From Pseudaquidulcibacter saccharophilus (GTDB lineage: Bacteria > Pseudomonadota > Alphaproteobacteria > Caulobacterales > Aquidulcibacteraceae): a stretch of 64,000 nucleotides of DNA. Location of the stretch: positions 1,011,856-1,075,855 of the forward strand of contig NZ_JAHWUS010000001.1 of assembly GCF_019455445.1 (NCBI RefSeq), written 5' to 3'. Within the stretch, counting starts at the first letter, position 1; every line of letters starts with the position of its first letter. Positions 19,010-28,043 of this stretch are shown here, piece after piece. The notes under the pieces were generated by a model. The model saw only the letters and a program-made list of their open reading frames with translations, was not told where the DNA came from and did not search any database. A program made the translations under genes and the position numbers.

Positions 19010-19044
19010 TCTTTGCACAAAGTTTTTCAAGTGGGGATTTGATT

Positions 19045-20118
19045 TTGAAAATATCTAATCTGTTTTATTTGGTTCCACTCTTTTCGTCATTTGCATTTTT
19101 TGGCGCTGCCCACGCCCAAACTGCGCCGTCATTTGATTGTGCCAAGGCAAAATCATTTTCAGAGCGATTGGTGTGTGTTACACCCGAACTTGCCAAAAAA
19201 GATGCGTTGTTAAATGAATTTTATAAAACCGCATCAATAAGTGCATTTGGGACAGGGGTTTCAAATATCAAATCATCGCAAATTGATTGGATAAAGGGGC
19301 AAAAAACTTGCGAAAAGGCAAAAGAAGCCAAAGATTGCATTAATCGTGCCTATGACAGCCGGATTTATGATCTTGCGATTTATACATTGTTTGTTAACCC
19401 CGAAAAATCATTTCCGATTATTGATAAGGAATTGCCTGCTGCTGCACCATTTTATCATGCGGTTTATGAATATGTAACCATGCCGCAAACGCCATCGCGT
19501 GATAAACGAATTGCCAATTATTTCCGCCCTGCCTATTCCAAAATGGCAAGTACTAATGATTATGTGAAATCGGTTGCAGACGATGCGGGCGTTAAATCGC
19601 CAGAAGACGGTTTGAAAAGCGATAAAAACTTTGGTGTGCTTTATGCTCTTTCTGCTTATGGTCTTGAACAGCCAATAAGTATGCCATGTGCGGCAATGTT
19701 GAAAAAGCCAGGGATTTCCAATGCTACCGAAGCCTATTTCGGAAGCTCTATTGACGGGTTTTTGCCATCTTCTGATTGTTCGGTAGTTTTGCCGCAATTA
19801 CCAAAATTCGTTGCCATAGAGGCCTTTGCATACAAAAAGGCGCCTGATTGTGGTGGCACAATAATTCACGGCATTGTCCATTCAAATATTCGTGAAAATA
19901 GCCTTATAAGAATGGGGCAATTAGATGAAATTTTGGGCGGCGAAAATCAAGGTTATAATGACGATGATTTTTCCAAACAAAATCCAAAAGCGTTTAATGA
20001 TGCGCTTGATGAACTTGTGGCATATTACGCAAAATATTTGCCCGCAAAAAAATATTCACGCACCGATATTCGCAATGCCCTAAACATCCATCTTAATAAG
20101 GTCGCGGAAGGGTGTTAG
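19045..20118 (+). CDS. Exported protein with LprI/DUF1311-like N-terminal domain
   Basis: I chose the TTG at 19045 as start because GGGGAT lies seven bases upstream and it gives an exact signal peptide ending in GAAHA (residue 25 or so). An ATG at 18994 is in frame but adds 17 unlikely residues. After cleavage come CAKAKSFSERLVCVTPELAKKDALLNE and QKTCEKAKEAKDCINRAYDSR. This is the four-Cys pattern of DUF1311 (lysozyme-inhibitor LprI-like) proteins (longest run split here for reading: FDCAKAKSFSERLVC, then VTPELAKKD). The remaining ~250 residues are not recognised; they contain three further Cys. It is presumably periplasmic, and a role in lysozyme tolerance is only an inference from the family name. 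Confidence 0.78.
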   Translation: MKISNLFYLVPLFSSFAFFGAAHAQTAPSFDCAKAKSFSERLVCVTPELAKKDALLNEFYKTASISAFGTGVSNIKSSQIDWIKGQKTCEKAKEAKDCINRAYDSRIYDLAIYTLFVNPEKSFPIIDKELPAAAPFYHAVYEYVTMPQTPSRDKRIANYFRPAYSKMASTNDYVKSVADDAGVKSPEDGLKSDKNFGVLYALSAYGLEQPISMPCAAMLKKPGISNATEAYFGSSIDGFLPSSDCSVVLPQLPKFVAIEAFAYKKAPDCGGTIIHGIVHSNIRENSLIRMGQLDEILGGENQGYNDDDFSKQNPKAFNDALDELVAYYAKYLPAKKYSRTDIRNALNIHLNKVAEGC

Positions 20119-20121
20119 TTT

Positions 20122-21252
20122 TTATTCGATAATATGCGGCACAAAAGATGCCATATTATCAGTAATAATTCCGCCTTCACGAATACCAATACCTGCGGGA
20201 TATGCGTCAACTATCCAGCTACCAATAATTGGGAATTTACCGCCATATTCGGGTATATTAAAAAATTCTTGATAAATTGCATCGCCAAAATAATTACCGC
20301 TTGATTGGTGTAATATTTCCGAATGATTGAAGATTTTGATGTTTGCACCTTCGCGGGAATGAATTGGTTTTTTCACGAATTTTGCCACTAAAACAGGTTT
20401 GAAGTCGGCCGCAAGAATATATTCCGAATTTGGAAATAATTTATGCAAAATTGCCAATATAGCTTTATTACTCCAAAGCATTTTCCAAATTGGTTCAAGG
20501 TAATTAGTTTTGATAGAGGTTTGCAGAATCTTGGGGCCAAATTCTTCATGGACCATCCATTCCCAAGGATATAATTTAAATAAATTCCTAATTGGCTCAT
20601 CTTTTTCATCGACAAAATAGCTTTTTTTATGCCAGCCAACATCTTCTATATTTAAAATTTCTGAACTTACTCCTGCCTCAATTGCGCAATCCATAAGGTA
20701 AGAAACATTTATAAGATCTTCACCGCTATCTTCGCTAAAATATGCGAAGTGAAGTTTTTCGCGCTTGATAATGTTTTTTATATCGGCGAATTTTTCAACT
20801 AATGCTTCATGTATTTCGTTGAATTGTCTTTTGTCGGGAAAGACATCTTCTTTCCAATACCATTGTATTATTGATGCCTCTAATAAAGAGGTGGGGGTGT
20901 CACAATTAAATTCAAGTAGTTTAAGGTTTTCGCCATCAAAGCCAAAATCAAAACGCCCGTAATTAAGGCATGGTGGTTCATTATTCCAGGTGTCAATTAT
21001 TACATTTTTGCACCAATCAGGAATTCCAAATTGTCGGAATAAATCACGAGATATTATGTAATCACCAGCCTCAAGATACATTTCATAGATTTGTTTGGTG
21101 GCTTTTTTTATTTTATCAATTTCATATTGACTAAAGGAATAATATGCGCTTTCGTTCCAGTAATTATATTCATCGGTTGAATGCCAAACCAGACCATATT
21201 TTTCTACATATTGTTTCCAGTCATTTCGTGGACTTATACTAATACGCTGCAT
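20122..21252 (-). CDS. Glutathionylspermidine synthase-like ATP-grasp protein (YgiC/YjfC type)
   Basis: The 376-residue protein starts at the ATG at 21252 (RBS AAAGG); a frame extension upstream overlaps the lipoprotein gene and lacks an RBS. It shows the synthetase-like fold of the GSP_synth family: LNYGRFDFGFDG, LKLLEFNCDTPTSLLEA, HEEFGPKI, KPVLVAKFVKKPIHSREGAN and the C-terminal IIGSWIVDAYPAGIGIREGG. E. coli YgiC/YjfC lack the amidase domain of Gss, and their product is unsettled. The short lipoprotein gene immediately upstream on the same strand mirrors the ygiB-ygiC pairing, so the two likely function together in the envelope or in peptide ligation. Confidence 0.87.
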   Translation of the reverse strand: MQRISISPRNDWKQYVEKYGLVWHSTDEYNYWNESAYYSFSQYEIDKIKKATKQIYEMYLEAGDYIISRDLFRQFGIPDWCKNVIIDTWNNEPPCLNYGRFDFGFDGENLKLLEFNCDTPTSLLEASIIQWYWKEDVFPDKRQFNEIHEALVEKFADIKNIIKREKLHFAYFSEDSGEDLINVSYLMDCAIEAGVSSEILNIEDVGWHKKSYFVDEKDEPIRNLFKLYPWEWMVHEEFGPKILQTSIKTNYLEPIWKMLWSNKAILAILHKLFPNSEYILAADFKPVLVAKFVKKPIHSREGANIKIFNHSEILHQSSGNYFGDAIYQEFFNIPEYGGKFPIIGSWIVDAYPAGIGIREGGIITDNMASFVPHIIE

Positions 21253-21280
21253 TATATTGCCTTTATCTAGGCTGGTTGAA

Positions 21281-21613
21281 TTATGAATGTGCCGAAAAAC
21301 TATGTCCGTGGCTGCCCCAACCACCACGGGAAACAATTGAACGCCCACTGATTGGGGTGGCTGAACCACCAACTATTTTTTCGCCAACTCTTGGGATGCT
21401 TGATGAATAATATGGTACATACACATGGTGACCGCCATTTACTGCGCCGCCGCCATAATTATTTTGTTGACGACAATTTTCGTCATTTACGCGCCAACCA
21501 TTATTATCGGCACACAGTTCTACCTGTTGGTTCTTATGATTATCGCAAGATGCCAAAAACAATGCCGCGCCAGCAAGCACAGTTGTAAGTTTAGGTTTGG
21601 AAAAGTTGTTCAT
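21281..21613 (-). CDS. Small Gly/Ser-rich lipoprotein partner of the YgiC-like enzyme
   Basis: The product is 110 residues with lipobox LASC (Cys23). The mature part has two Cys (VELCADNNGWRVNDENC), a Gly-rich middle, aromatic residues HVYVPYYSS and a Gly/Ser/His-rich tail ending SHGHSFSAHS. E. coli pairs the ATP-grasp enzyme YgiC with the DUF1190 lipoprotein YgiB. This protein is shorter, but it shares the overall plan of a lipobox, a Cys pair and a low-complexity tail. It lies 28 bases upstream of the enzyme gene on the same strand. Its flexible Ser/Gly tail could be the substrate of the ligase (inference). Confidence 0.75.
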   Translation of the reverse strand: MNNFSKPKLTTVLAGAALFLASCDNHKNQQVELCADNNGWRVNDENCRQQNNYGGGAVNGGHHVYVPYYSSSIPRVGEKIVGGSATPISGRSIVSRGGWGSHGHSFSAHS

Positions 21614-21677
21614 TTAATATAGTTCGCTCTAAGGCGTTAAATATATTTTGCTTTTCTTAAAATTGCAACGGGCAGAG

Positions 21678-22292
21678 CTATTTTTCACCACCCCTTAACC
21701 AGTGAGGAATTGGTGGTGGTGGCGCAGCTTTTGAAACCTCGGTTTGGAATTTATCGGTTTCACCGACAAGAACATATTTGATGTTTTGCGCAACGGCAGT
21801 GGTTAATCTATCGACCCAATTAAAGTCTTCTGACGAAAAATCACTTAGGACGTGCCCCAAAACCTTTTCTTTGCCCGGATGCCCAATGCCAAGGCGAACC
21901 CGTTTATAATCAGAACCCAATTGGGCGGTGATGGATTTTAACCCATTATGCCCCGCTGTGCCGCCGCCTTGCTTGAAACGGCACTTGCCGGGCGATAGCT
22001 CAAGTTCATCATAGAATACGATAATATTTTTTGGCGGGATTTTAAAAAATGTCGCAAACCCACCTACCGAACGACCGGACTCGTTCATATAGGTTTGCGG
22101 TTTTAAAAGGATGCATTTTTCGGGGCCATTTTTGGTTTCAATTGTGCCGTCGCGGTAAAGACCTTGAAGTTTTGATTTCTCTGTGCCGAAATTTAATTCG
22201 CGCGCAATTGCATCCGCCGCCATGAAACCGATATTATGGCGGTTTTTTTCATATTTATCACCCGGATTACCAAGACCAACAAGAAGAAACAT
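21678..22292 (-). CDS. pth: Peptidyl-tRNA hydrolase
   Basis: Pth frees tRNAs from prematurely released peptidyl-tRNA. The start is taken as ATG 22292, giving MFLLVGLGNPGDKYEKNRHN, which matches the family N-terminus; an in-frame TTG 12 bases further upstream is unlikely. The catalytic His lies in NRHNIGF; the Asn contacts in QTYMNESGRSV and KQGGGTAGHNGLKS are present, as is FYDELELSPGK. The rplY-pth order on one strand is very common. Here a strong hairpin separates them (22334-22360), so pth may need its own promoter or depend on readthrough. Confidence 0.96.
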   Translation of the reverse strand: MFLLVGLGNPGDKYEKNRHNIGFMAADAIARELNFGTEKSKLQGLYRDGTIETKNGPEKCILLKPQTYMNESGRSVGGFATFFKIPPKNIIVFYDELELSPGKCRFKQGGGTAGHNGLKSITAQLGSDYKRVRLGIGHPGKEKVLGHVLSDFSSEDFNWVDRLTTAVAQNIKYVLVGETDKFQTEVSKAAPPPPIPHWLRGGEK

Positions 22293-22333
22293 ATTTGAAA
22301 CCAATAAATAAAAATTATTGCTGCTTATAATAA

Positions 22334-22360
22334 AAAAGGCTTGGCATTGCCAAGCCTTTT
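22334..22360 (-). terminator. Terminator-like hairpin between rplY and pth
   Basis: The stem AAAAGGCTTGGC/GCCAAGCCTTTT with a short loop lies about 20 bases after the rplY stop, with T-rich flanks on the minus strand. The identical 27-base hairpin recurs at 52203-52229. Confidence 0.85.
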
Positions 22361-22382
22361 AAAACATATTTGTAAATCGCTA

Positions 22383-22994
22383 TTATTCTTCAGTAGCAGT
22401 ATCTTCTGCATCATCAGCAGCAGCTTGTGCCCCGCCGCGGCTTGCGATTGTTGCAACAGTGAAGTCACGATCGATAGTTGGTTTTGCACCTTCTGGAAGT
22501 TTAATAGCAGAAATGTGAATAACGTGACCCATTTCCATACCGGTAAGGTCAACTTCGATTGATTCAGGGATTTTGCCAGCAGGAACGTCAAGTTCAACAG
22601 TGTGACGAACAACGTTAAGAACGCCGCCTTTTTTCAAGCCTGGGCAAGTTTCTTGGTTCAAGAAGTGTACAGGAACCTCAACGTTAATGATTGAATTTTC
22701 ATCAACGCGGTAAAGGTCGAAGTGAACTGGGAAATCAGTAACCGGATGCCATTGAACATCTTTAGGGATAACCAATTGTTTTTCACCCTTATGCTCAAGG
22801 GTAACAGTGTGGGCGATAAATTTACCTGAACGGATTGCTTTCAAAAGCTCATTGCCTTTTGCAGAAATTGCAACCGGATCAAGACCGCCGCCGTAAAGAA
22901 TACCAGGGACACGACCTTCACGACGAACTGCACGCGCGCTACCTGTGCCAGTTTCACCACGAACGTCCACTTCAATAACAATGTTTGATGACAT
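22383..22994 (-). CDS. rplY: 50S ribosomal protein L25/Ctc family
   Basis: The 203-residue long (CTC-type) L25 binds 5S rRNA. The N-terminal L25 domain (about 1-90) has the conserved GTGSARAVRREGRVPGILYG, and the C-terminal TL5 domain (about 95-185) follows. The tail is Ala/Glu-rich (AADDAEDTATEE). The ATG at 22994 gives MSSNIVIEVDVRGETGTGS, a good family start. It is the first gene of the rplY-pth group. Upstream 23010-23170 holds no gene. Confidence 0.96.
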   Translation of the reverse strand: MSSNIVIEVDVRGETGTGSARAVRREGRVPGILYGGGLDPVAISAKGNELLKAIRSGKFIAHTVTLEHKGEKQLVIPKDVQWHPVTDFPVHFDLYRVDENSIINVEVPVHFLNQETCPGLKKGGVLNVVRHTVELDVPAGKIPESIEVDLTGMEMGHVIHISAIKLPEGAKPTIDRDFTVATIASRGGAQAAADDAEDTATEE

Positions 22995-23173
22995 TGGGAC
23001 ACTCCAGAATAAAAATTAAAACAAGTCTTTATGAAAATTCAAAGGTCAAGACCCAGCATCGCAAACTCATAAAGACGAAACGAGGCGCACCCCATAACCG
23101 ATGTTATATGGAATCGCAAGCGCTTATCGCCTATTTAGCGACAAATATCTGCGAAAACCGCCTATTTTAGCGA

Positions 23174-24817
23174 TTAACTGCTGGCTAATGTCACGGCCTC
23201 ATCAAAATCTTTGGCGAAATATACCATATCGGTGCGCTCTAATGAGGTTACGAGTGCCTTAATATCAGATGCGATACGCTCTTTTGTGCCACTGAAAATG
23301 ATTTTACCGCCATATTTTTTTAAGGTTGAAAAGGTTTTTTCAAATGCCGAAAGTCCGCTGGCATCGGTAAAGGGTACATGCGCCATATCAATGATAAGCC
23401 ATTTCACTTTTGAAGTTGTGATATTTTCAATCGCATCAATAAAGGTATTAACTGCGCCAAAGAATAATGGACCATTGATTTGGAACATCTCACAATTTGG
23501 GGGAAGGCGTTCCCGCATATCGGAATGATGGTCGGCATCAACGCTTTCAATTTCGAAATTCGCGCTCATTTTGTGCATTAGGAACATCGCGCCAAGAACC
23601 ACGCCAACTTCTACCGCAACGGTTAAATCGGCGAATACAGTTAAGAAAAGGGTGATGAACAATATGGTTCTGTCTGAATTTCCTGATACTTTTACAAAGC
23701 GGATTAATTTGCCAATCTCCGCCATATTCCACGCCACAATCATCAAAATCGCACTTAAAACCGCAAGCGGGATATAGGATGTAAGGCGTCCAGCAAGCAT
23801 TAATATAATCAAAAGCAAGGTTGCATGCATTACCCCCGCCATTGGCGTTCTTGCACCCGCGCGGATGTTGGTTGCGGTGCGGGCAATTGCCCCAGTTGCC
23901 GGAAGGCCACCGGTAATTGCCGACATGATATTGGCAAAGCCTTGCCCCATTAATTCGGCATTGGGGCGGTGGCGTGCGCCAGTCATACCATCGGAAACCA
24001 CGGCTGATAAAAGGCTTTCAATCCCTGCAAGGAATGCGATTGTAAATGCCGATGGTATCATTTCTTTGATAAGTTTTATATCAAATTTTGGGATAACAAT
24101 ATCGGGAATGGTGGTGATAATCGTGCCGAATTTATCGCCAACGGTTTGGGTCGGTAGGTGTAATAAGCCAACAATTAGGGTGAAAACCACAACCGCAATC
24201 AAAAAGAATGGTAATTTTGGAAAGTTTTTACGCAAAAATATCATCAATGCCAATGATGCAATCGCGACCATCATTGTAAATGGGTTGGCGGTATGCCATG
24301 CCGAGGCATATATTTTTAGTTTTTCAACAATCTCTGTACTGTCATGCCCAAGCGTAAGCCCAAAAAACGCGGGGATTTGGGTTATGAAAATTGTTACCGC
24401 AATCCCTGTGGTGAAACCGATAACCACGGAATTGGGAATATATTTTAAAAACACCCCAAGTTTTAACCAACCCGAAAGCATTAACATTATCCCCGCCATC
24501 ATAGTGGCAAGCAAAAGCCCATCCATCCCGTGGGTTTGAATAATATTGGCAACCACAAGGGCGAAGGCAGCAGTTGGCCCACCAATTTGAAAGCGCGATC
24601 CACCCAGTGCCGAAATCCAAAACCCTGCTACAAAGGCAGTTTTTAAACCAACCGCCGGCGAAACCCCCGATGCAATGGCAATCGCCATCGATAGCGGCAA
24701 TGCAACAATCGCGACCGTAAGCCCCGCGATAATATCCTTTTTAAAGGTTTCAAAATCATAGCCACGACGGGCATAAGTATAAAATTTTGGAAGTAAATCC
24801 GTACGATTTGCAAACAT
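23174..24817 (-). CDS. SulP-family anion transporter with STAS domain
   Basis: The 547-residue protein has 10-12 membrane spans. The SulP signature region includes GLTVAIVALPLSMAIAIASG near the N-terminus and GGLPATGAIARTATNIRAGA in the middle. The cytosolic STAS domain (about 430-545) carries the anti-sigma-antagonist-like DASGLSAFEKTF. SulP proteins carry sulfate, bicarbonate, chloride or dicarboxylates; the ion cannot be told here, and no carbonic anhydrase or Cys-biosynthesis gene is adjacent. The gene is isolated, with about 290 bases upstream before prs and 180 downstream to rplY. Confidence 0.93.
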   Translation of the reverse strand: MFANRTDLLPKFYTYARRGYDFETFKKDIIAGLTVAIVALPLSMAIAIASGVSPAVGLKTAFVAGFWISALGGSRFQIGGPTAAFALVVANIIQTHGMDGLLLATMMAGIMLMLSGWLKLGVFLKYIPNSVVIGFTTGIAVTIFITQIPAFFGLTLGHDSTEIVEKLKIYASAWHTANPFTMMVAIASLALMIFLRKNFPKLPFFLIAVVVFTLIVGLLHLPTQTVGDKFGTIITTIPDIVIPKFDIKLIKEMIPSAFTIAFLAGIESLLSAVVSDGMTGARHRPNAELMGQGFANIMSAITGGLPATGAIARTATNIRAGARTPMAGVMHATLLLIILMLAGRLTSYIPLAVLSAILMIVAWNMAEIGKLIRFVKVSGNSDRTILFITLFLTVFADLTVAVEVGVVLGAMFLMHKMSANFEIESVDADHHSDMRERLPPNCEMFQINGPLFFGAVNTFIDAIENITTSKVKWLIIDMAHVPFTDASGLSAFEKTFSTLKKYGGKIIFSGTKERIASDIKALVTSLERTDMVYFAKDFDEAVTLASS

Positions 24818-25080
24818 ATCAGTTATTTAAGCGATTTGGTGTTAATTATTATGAATGGCGAGAATTCGCATCTTTTTAAAAAGCTACAACTTTGCCGCCA
24901 TTATAACAACCATTAAGCGACCAAAAATTCAAAAAAAACCTTAATAATTACAGAAATTAAATTTGAATTATAAAAAAGTTTTCTGTTGGCTTAAAATATG
25001 GATTTATGTAAATTTGCGAATTGCCCGTTATTATGAACAATCAACCAAAAAATTGTAGGAATAATTTTACTGCGGCTATT

Positions 25081-25104
25081 AAAAAAGCCCCCTTGCGGGG
25101 GCTT
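25081..25104 (-). terminator. Terminator after prs
   Basis: Read leftward the stem is AAGCCCCC/GGGGGCTT with a short GCAA loop, followed by a run of six T. It lies just after the prs stop at 25109. Confidence 0.9.
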
Positions 25105-25108
25105 GGTT

Positions 25109-26038
25109 TTAATCGAAAAGTTTTGAAACACTTTCTTCATTGGCAATTCTTCGAATAGCCTCACCAATTAGTGGTGCGATATTAACATAGCGCACTTTTT
25201 GTGCACTTTCGACCGAATGGTGGGAAATAGATTCGGTTACGACCACTTCTTTGAATGCCGATGCCGCAATCCTGTCAAATGCCGCACCCGATAAAACCCC
25301 GTGTGCAACATATGCAGCAACCGATTTTGCACCCTTTGCCATAATCGCGGCGGCGGCGTTGCAAAGCGTACCGGCACTGTCCACGATGTCGTCAAATAGA
25401 ACGCAGTCTTTACCAGTTACGTCACCGATAATATTCATAACTTCGGATTCACCGGGTTTTTCACGGCGTTTATCAACGATTGCCAAAAGCGCACCAAGGC
25501 GGTTTGCCAATGAACGGGCGCGAACCACACCGCCAACGTCAGGCGAAACAATCATTAGATTATCAAGTGAATATTTTTCACGAATATCTTGTTCCATAAC
25601 CGGTGTAACGAAAAGGTTATCGGTTGGAATATCAAAGAAACCTTGGATTTGTCCGGCATGAAGTTCCATGGTTAAAACACGACTTGCGCCAGCGGCAGTA
25701 ATCATATTGGCAACTAGTTTTGCAGAAATTGGTGTGCGGCCACCTGTCTTACGATCTTGTCGGGCATAGCCAAAATACGGCAATACCGCAGTAATGCGGC
25801 GCGCCGATGCACGACGAAGCGCGTCAATGCAAATAAGCAATTCCATCAAATGGTCGTTGGCAGGATATGATGTTGACTGAATCACAAAAACGTCCTCACC
25901 GCGGACGTTTTCATCAATAGTTACAAAAATTTCATTATCTGCAAAGCGCTTAATTGTTGTCTTACACAACGACATATCCAAATAAGACGCGATTTTTTGC
26001 GCCAATTCTGGATTGGAATTCCCCGATATAATTTTCAC
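25109..26038 (-). CDS. prs: Ribose-phosphate pyrophosphokinase (PRPP synthase)
   Basis: Prs makes PRPP from ribose-5-phosphate and ATP for purine, pyrimidine, His, Trp and NAD synthesis. It is 309 residues, a normal length. Motifs are [17 protein letters not shown] at the start, [16 protein letters not shown] (flexible catalytic loop and ATP site), [15 protein letters not shown], and the PRPP-binding [19 protein letters not shown] divergent gene of unknown function starts about 200 bases upstream, and a clear terminator follows. Confidence 0.97.
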   Translation of the reverse strand: MKIISGNSNPELAQKIASYLDMSLCKTTIKRFADNEIFVTIDENVRGEDVFVIQSTSYPANDHLMELLICIDALRRASARRITAVLPYFGYARQDRKTGGRTPISAKLVANMITAAGASRVLTMELHAGQIQGFFDIPTDNLFVTPVMEQDIREKYSLDNLMIVSPDVGGVVRARSLANRLGALLAIVDKRREKPGESEVMNIIGDVTGKDCVLFDDIVDSAGTLCNAAAAIMAKGAKSVAAYVAHGVLSGAAFDRIAASAFKEVVVTESISHHSVESAQKVRYVNIAPLIGEAIRRIANEESVSKLFD

Positions 26039-26236
26039 CCGACTACCCTCATTAGATTCTGATGAACCGATGGGCGCTCAATAAAACTTTGGGCGTGGCA
26101 TTACAACCCGAAAAATAACAAAAATGTATCAAATTTGAAATTTTATGTATGAAATTTAATGATAAAATCACGTTTTTTGCATGATTTCGGGCGGCGTTTT
26201 TATTTTTTGAAAAGATTTTTTTTATAAAAAACCAAA

Positions 26237-26914
26237 ATGAACCGTAATCAGACATTAAACCTGTATGAAGCTTTTGACCGCCTTCAAGCGGGTGGAAAGC
26301 TGCGCCATTATGAGGTGCATGAACTTAAGTCACGCCTTAAAAAACCTGCCTTGAGCGATGATATCGGTATGTTGGCGCAAGTGTTCACAATGGGCGTAAA
26401 GGCATATAGTGGAAATGTAAATTTGGTGCAGCGTTACCTTGATAAATCCATGGATCCATATGATTTGGCGGGCGTAATTCGTGGTATTTGCAATAATTGG
26501 CACCATGCGGCACGGCATAAAACATTTTTACTTTCGGTTTGTCACCATCGCAATTATTTCAGACTTTTTGAGGCGGCAAATGCGGCATTCGAAGTTTTTG
26601 AAAAAAACATAGAAAGAACCATTTTTGTTGATGCCTTCGAAAGCCTGTTTTGGCGCTGGCAAGAAGTTTTAAACGCCGATGAAGACCATCATTATGAACC
26701 CGGTTATACGCGCGGCCTTAACCGTGTGATGGAGGTTGCACTTTTGGGCGATAAAATACATGAACCATTTCACACGCGCGCTGGGCAATTTTTAAACGCC
26801 GAATGGGAAGAGCCACTTCAAGAAAAGATTATGGAATTAAAGGCACGCGCTGCGGATGCACGCCGCAAAATGGGCTTTTTTGCACGGTTCTTTCGGGAAA
26901 AGGAAATGGCGTGA
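26237..26914 (+). CDS. Conserved-looking protein of unknown function, 225 residues
   Basis: I do not recognise the family. The protein is soluble, with no signal peptide or membrane segment. It is rich in aromatic and His residues (ICNNWHHAARHKTF, SVCHHRNYFRLFEAANAAF) and largely helical by composition. It ends in a basic/aromatic amphipathic tail (ARRKMGFFARFFREKEMA) that could touch membrane or RNA. It starts with MNRNQTLNLYEAFDRLQAGG. Codon use matches neighbours, which argues for a real resident gene. Its stop codon abuts the end of the convergent cysteine synthase gene. Function cannot be inferred. Confidence 0.72.
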   Translation: MNRNQTLNLYEAFDRLQAGGKLRHYEVHELKSRLKKPALSDDIGMLAQVFTMGVKAYSGNVNLVQRYLDKSMDPYDLAGVIRGICNNWHHAARHKTFLLSVCHHRNYFRLFEAANAAFEVFEKNIERTIFVDAFESLFWRWQEVLNADEDHHYEPGYTRGLNRVMEVALLGDKIHEPFHTRAGQFLNAEWEEPLQEKIMELKARAADARRKMGFFARFFREKEMA

Positions 26915-27889
26915 CTATAAAAAATCTGGTTCTGGTAAGCCTTTACTGTGCAAAAATTCGCGGTTAAAGATTTTTCCGGCGTAACGATTACCATAGTCAC
27001 AAAGCATTGTGACAATGGTTTTGCCTTTGCCAAGTTCGCGTGCCAATTTCATTGCGCCAACAATATTTACACCGGTTGAACCACCCATAAGCAGCCCTTC
27101 ATGCTTTACAAGGTCAAAAATTACCGGCAGCCATTCACTATCCGCAACCTGAAACGCATGGTCAATATCCACGTCTTCAAGGTTTTTGGTAATGCGCCCT
27201 TGGCCAATGCCTTCGGTGATGGATGAACCTTCGGATTTTAATTCGCCGTGTTTATAATAATTAAAAAGTGCCGCGCCCATGGGGTCGGCAAGACCAATTT
27301 GGATGTCTTTGTTTCTTGATTTTAAATATTGCGAAATTCCGCCCAATGTGCCGCCGGAACCGACCGCGCAAATAAAGCCGTCAATCTTGCCGTCTGTTTG
27401 TTGCCAAATCTCGGGTGCGGTGGTGTTAAAATGCGCCAGACGATTGGCGACATTATCAAATTGGTTCGCCCAAAATGCACCGGTTTCTTGTGCCACTTGC
27501 CCTGAATAACGGACATAATTGCCGGGGTTGGAATAGGGAAGGGCGTCAACCTCTATTAATTCGGCACCCATAAGGCGCAGGGCCTGTTTCTTTTCTTCTG
27601 ATTGCGTGCGGGGGATAATGATTTTGGTTTTATAACCAAGCGCATTGGCAACCAGTGCAAGCCCAATTCCGGTATTGCCCGCCGTGCCTTCGACGATTGT
27701 ACCTCCTTTTTCAAGCAAGCCCTTTTGTTCGGCATCGCGGATGATTGATAATGCCGCGCGATCTTTTACCGATTGCCCAGGGTTTAAAAATTCACACTTT
27801 GCCCAAATTTCACAACCCGTCGCCTCACTTGCGGCATTAAGACGGATAAGGGGAGTGTTGCCAATAAGATTTAATACATTTTCTGCCAT
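26915..27889 (-). CDS. cysK: Cysteine synthase / PLP-dependent beta-family enzyme
   Basis: The 324-residue fold-type II PLP enzyme makes cysteine from O-acetylserine and sulfide. I chose the ATG at 27889 (MAENVLNLIGNTPLIRL) over a TTG six codons upstream. The PLP Lys lies in NPGQSVKDRAAL, the phosphate-binding loop in EGTAGNTGIGLAL, and AVGSGGTLGG is present. The wording GTAGNTG instead of GTSGNTG, and the C-terminal LHSKGLPEPDFL, fit the alphaproteobacterial CysK-like group that also resembles cystathionine beta-synthase. The exact substrate is therefore less certain than the reaction type. Confidence 0.9.
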   Translation of the reverse strand: MAENVLNLIGNTPLIRLNAASEATGCEIWAKCEFLNPGQSVKDRAALSIIRDAEQKGLLEKGGTIVEGTAGNTGIGLALVANALGYKTKIIIPRTQSEEKKQALRLMGAELIEVDALPYSNPGNYVRYSGQVAQETGAFWANQFDNVANRLAHFNTTAPEIWQQTDGKIDGFICAVGSGGTLGGISQYLKSRNKDIQIGLADPMGAALFNYYKHGELKSEGSSITEGIGQGRITKNLEDVDIDHAFQVADSEWLPVIFDLVKHEGLLMGGSTGVNIVGAMKLARELGKGKTIVTMLCDYGNRYAGKIFNREFLHSKGLPEPDFL

Positions 27890-28043
27890 ATCGGCATTAT
27901 ACACCAATATTTTTGGGGATTAATATTTATATTTAGAAATAAATTCTATTGGATGGGGCGCGGGGAGAATGGGGTTTTTTGAGTTGATATATTATTTTGT
28001 GCTATAAATTTGATTTTATTGAAAACCAATATATACAAAATTT

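Noticed and set aside
23865-24539. 224-residue plus-strand frame
   Set aside because: Antisense to the SulP transporter, whose membrane segments generate Ile/Val/Ala-rich shadow protein.
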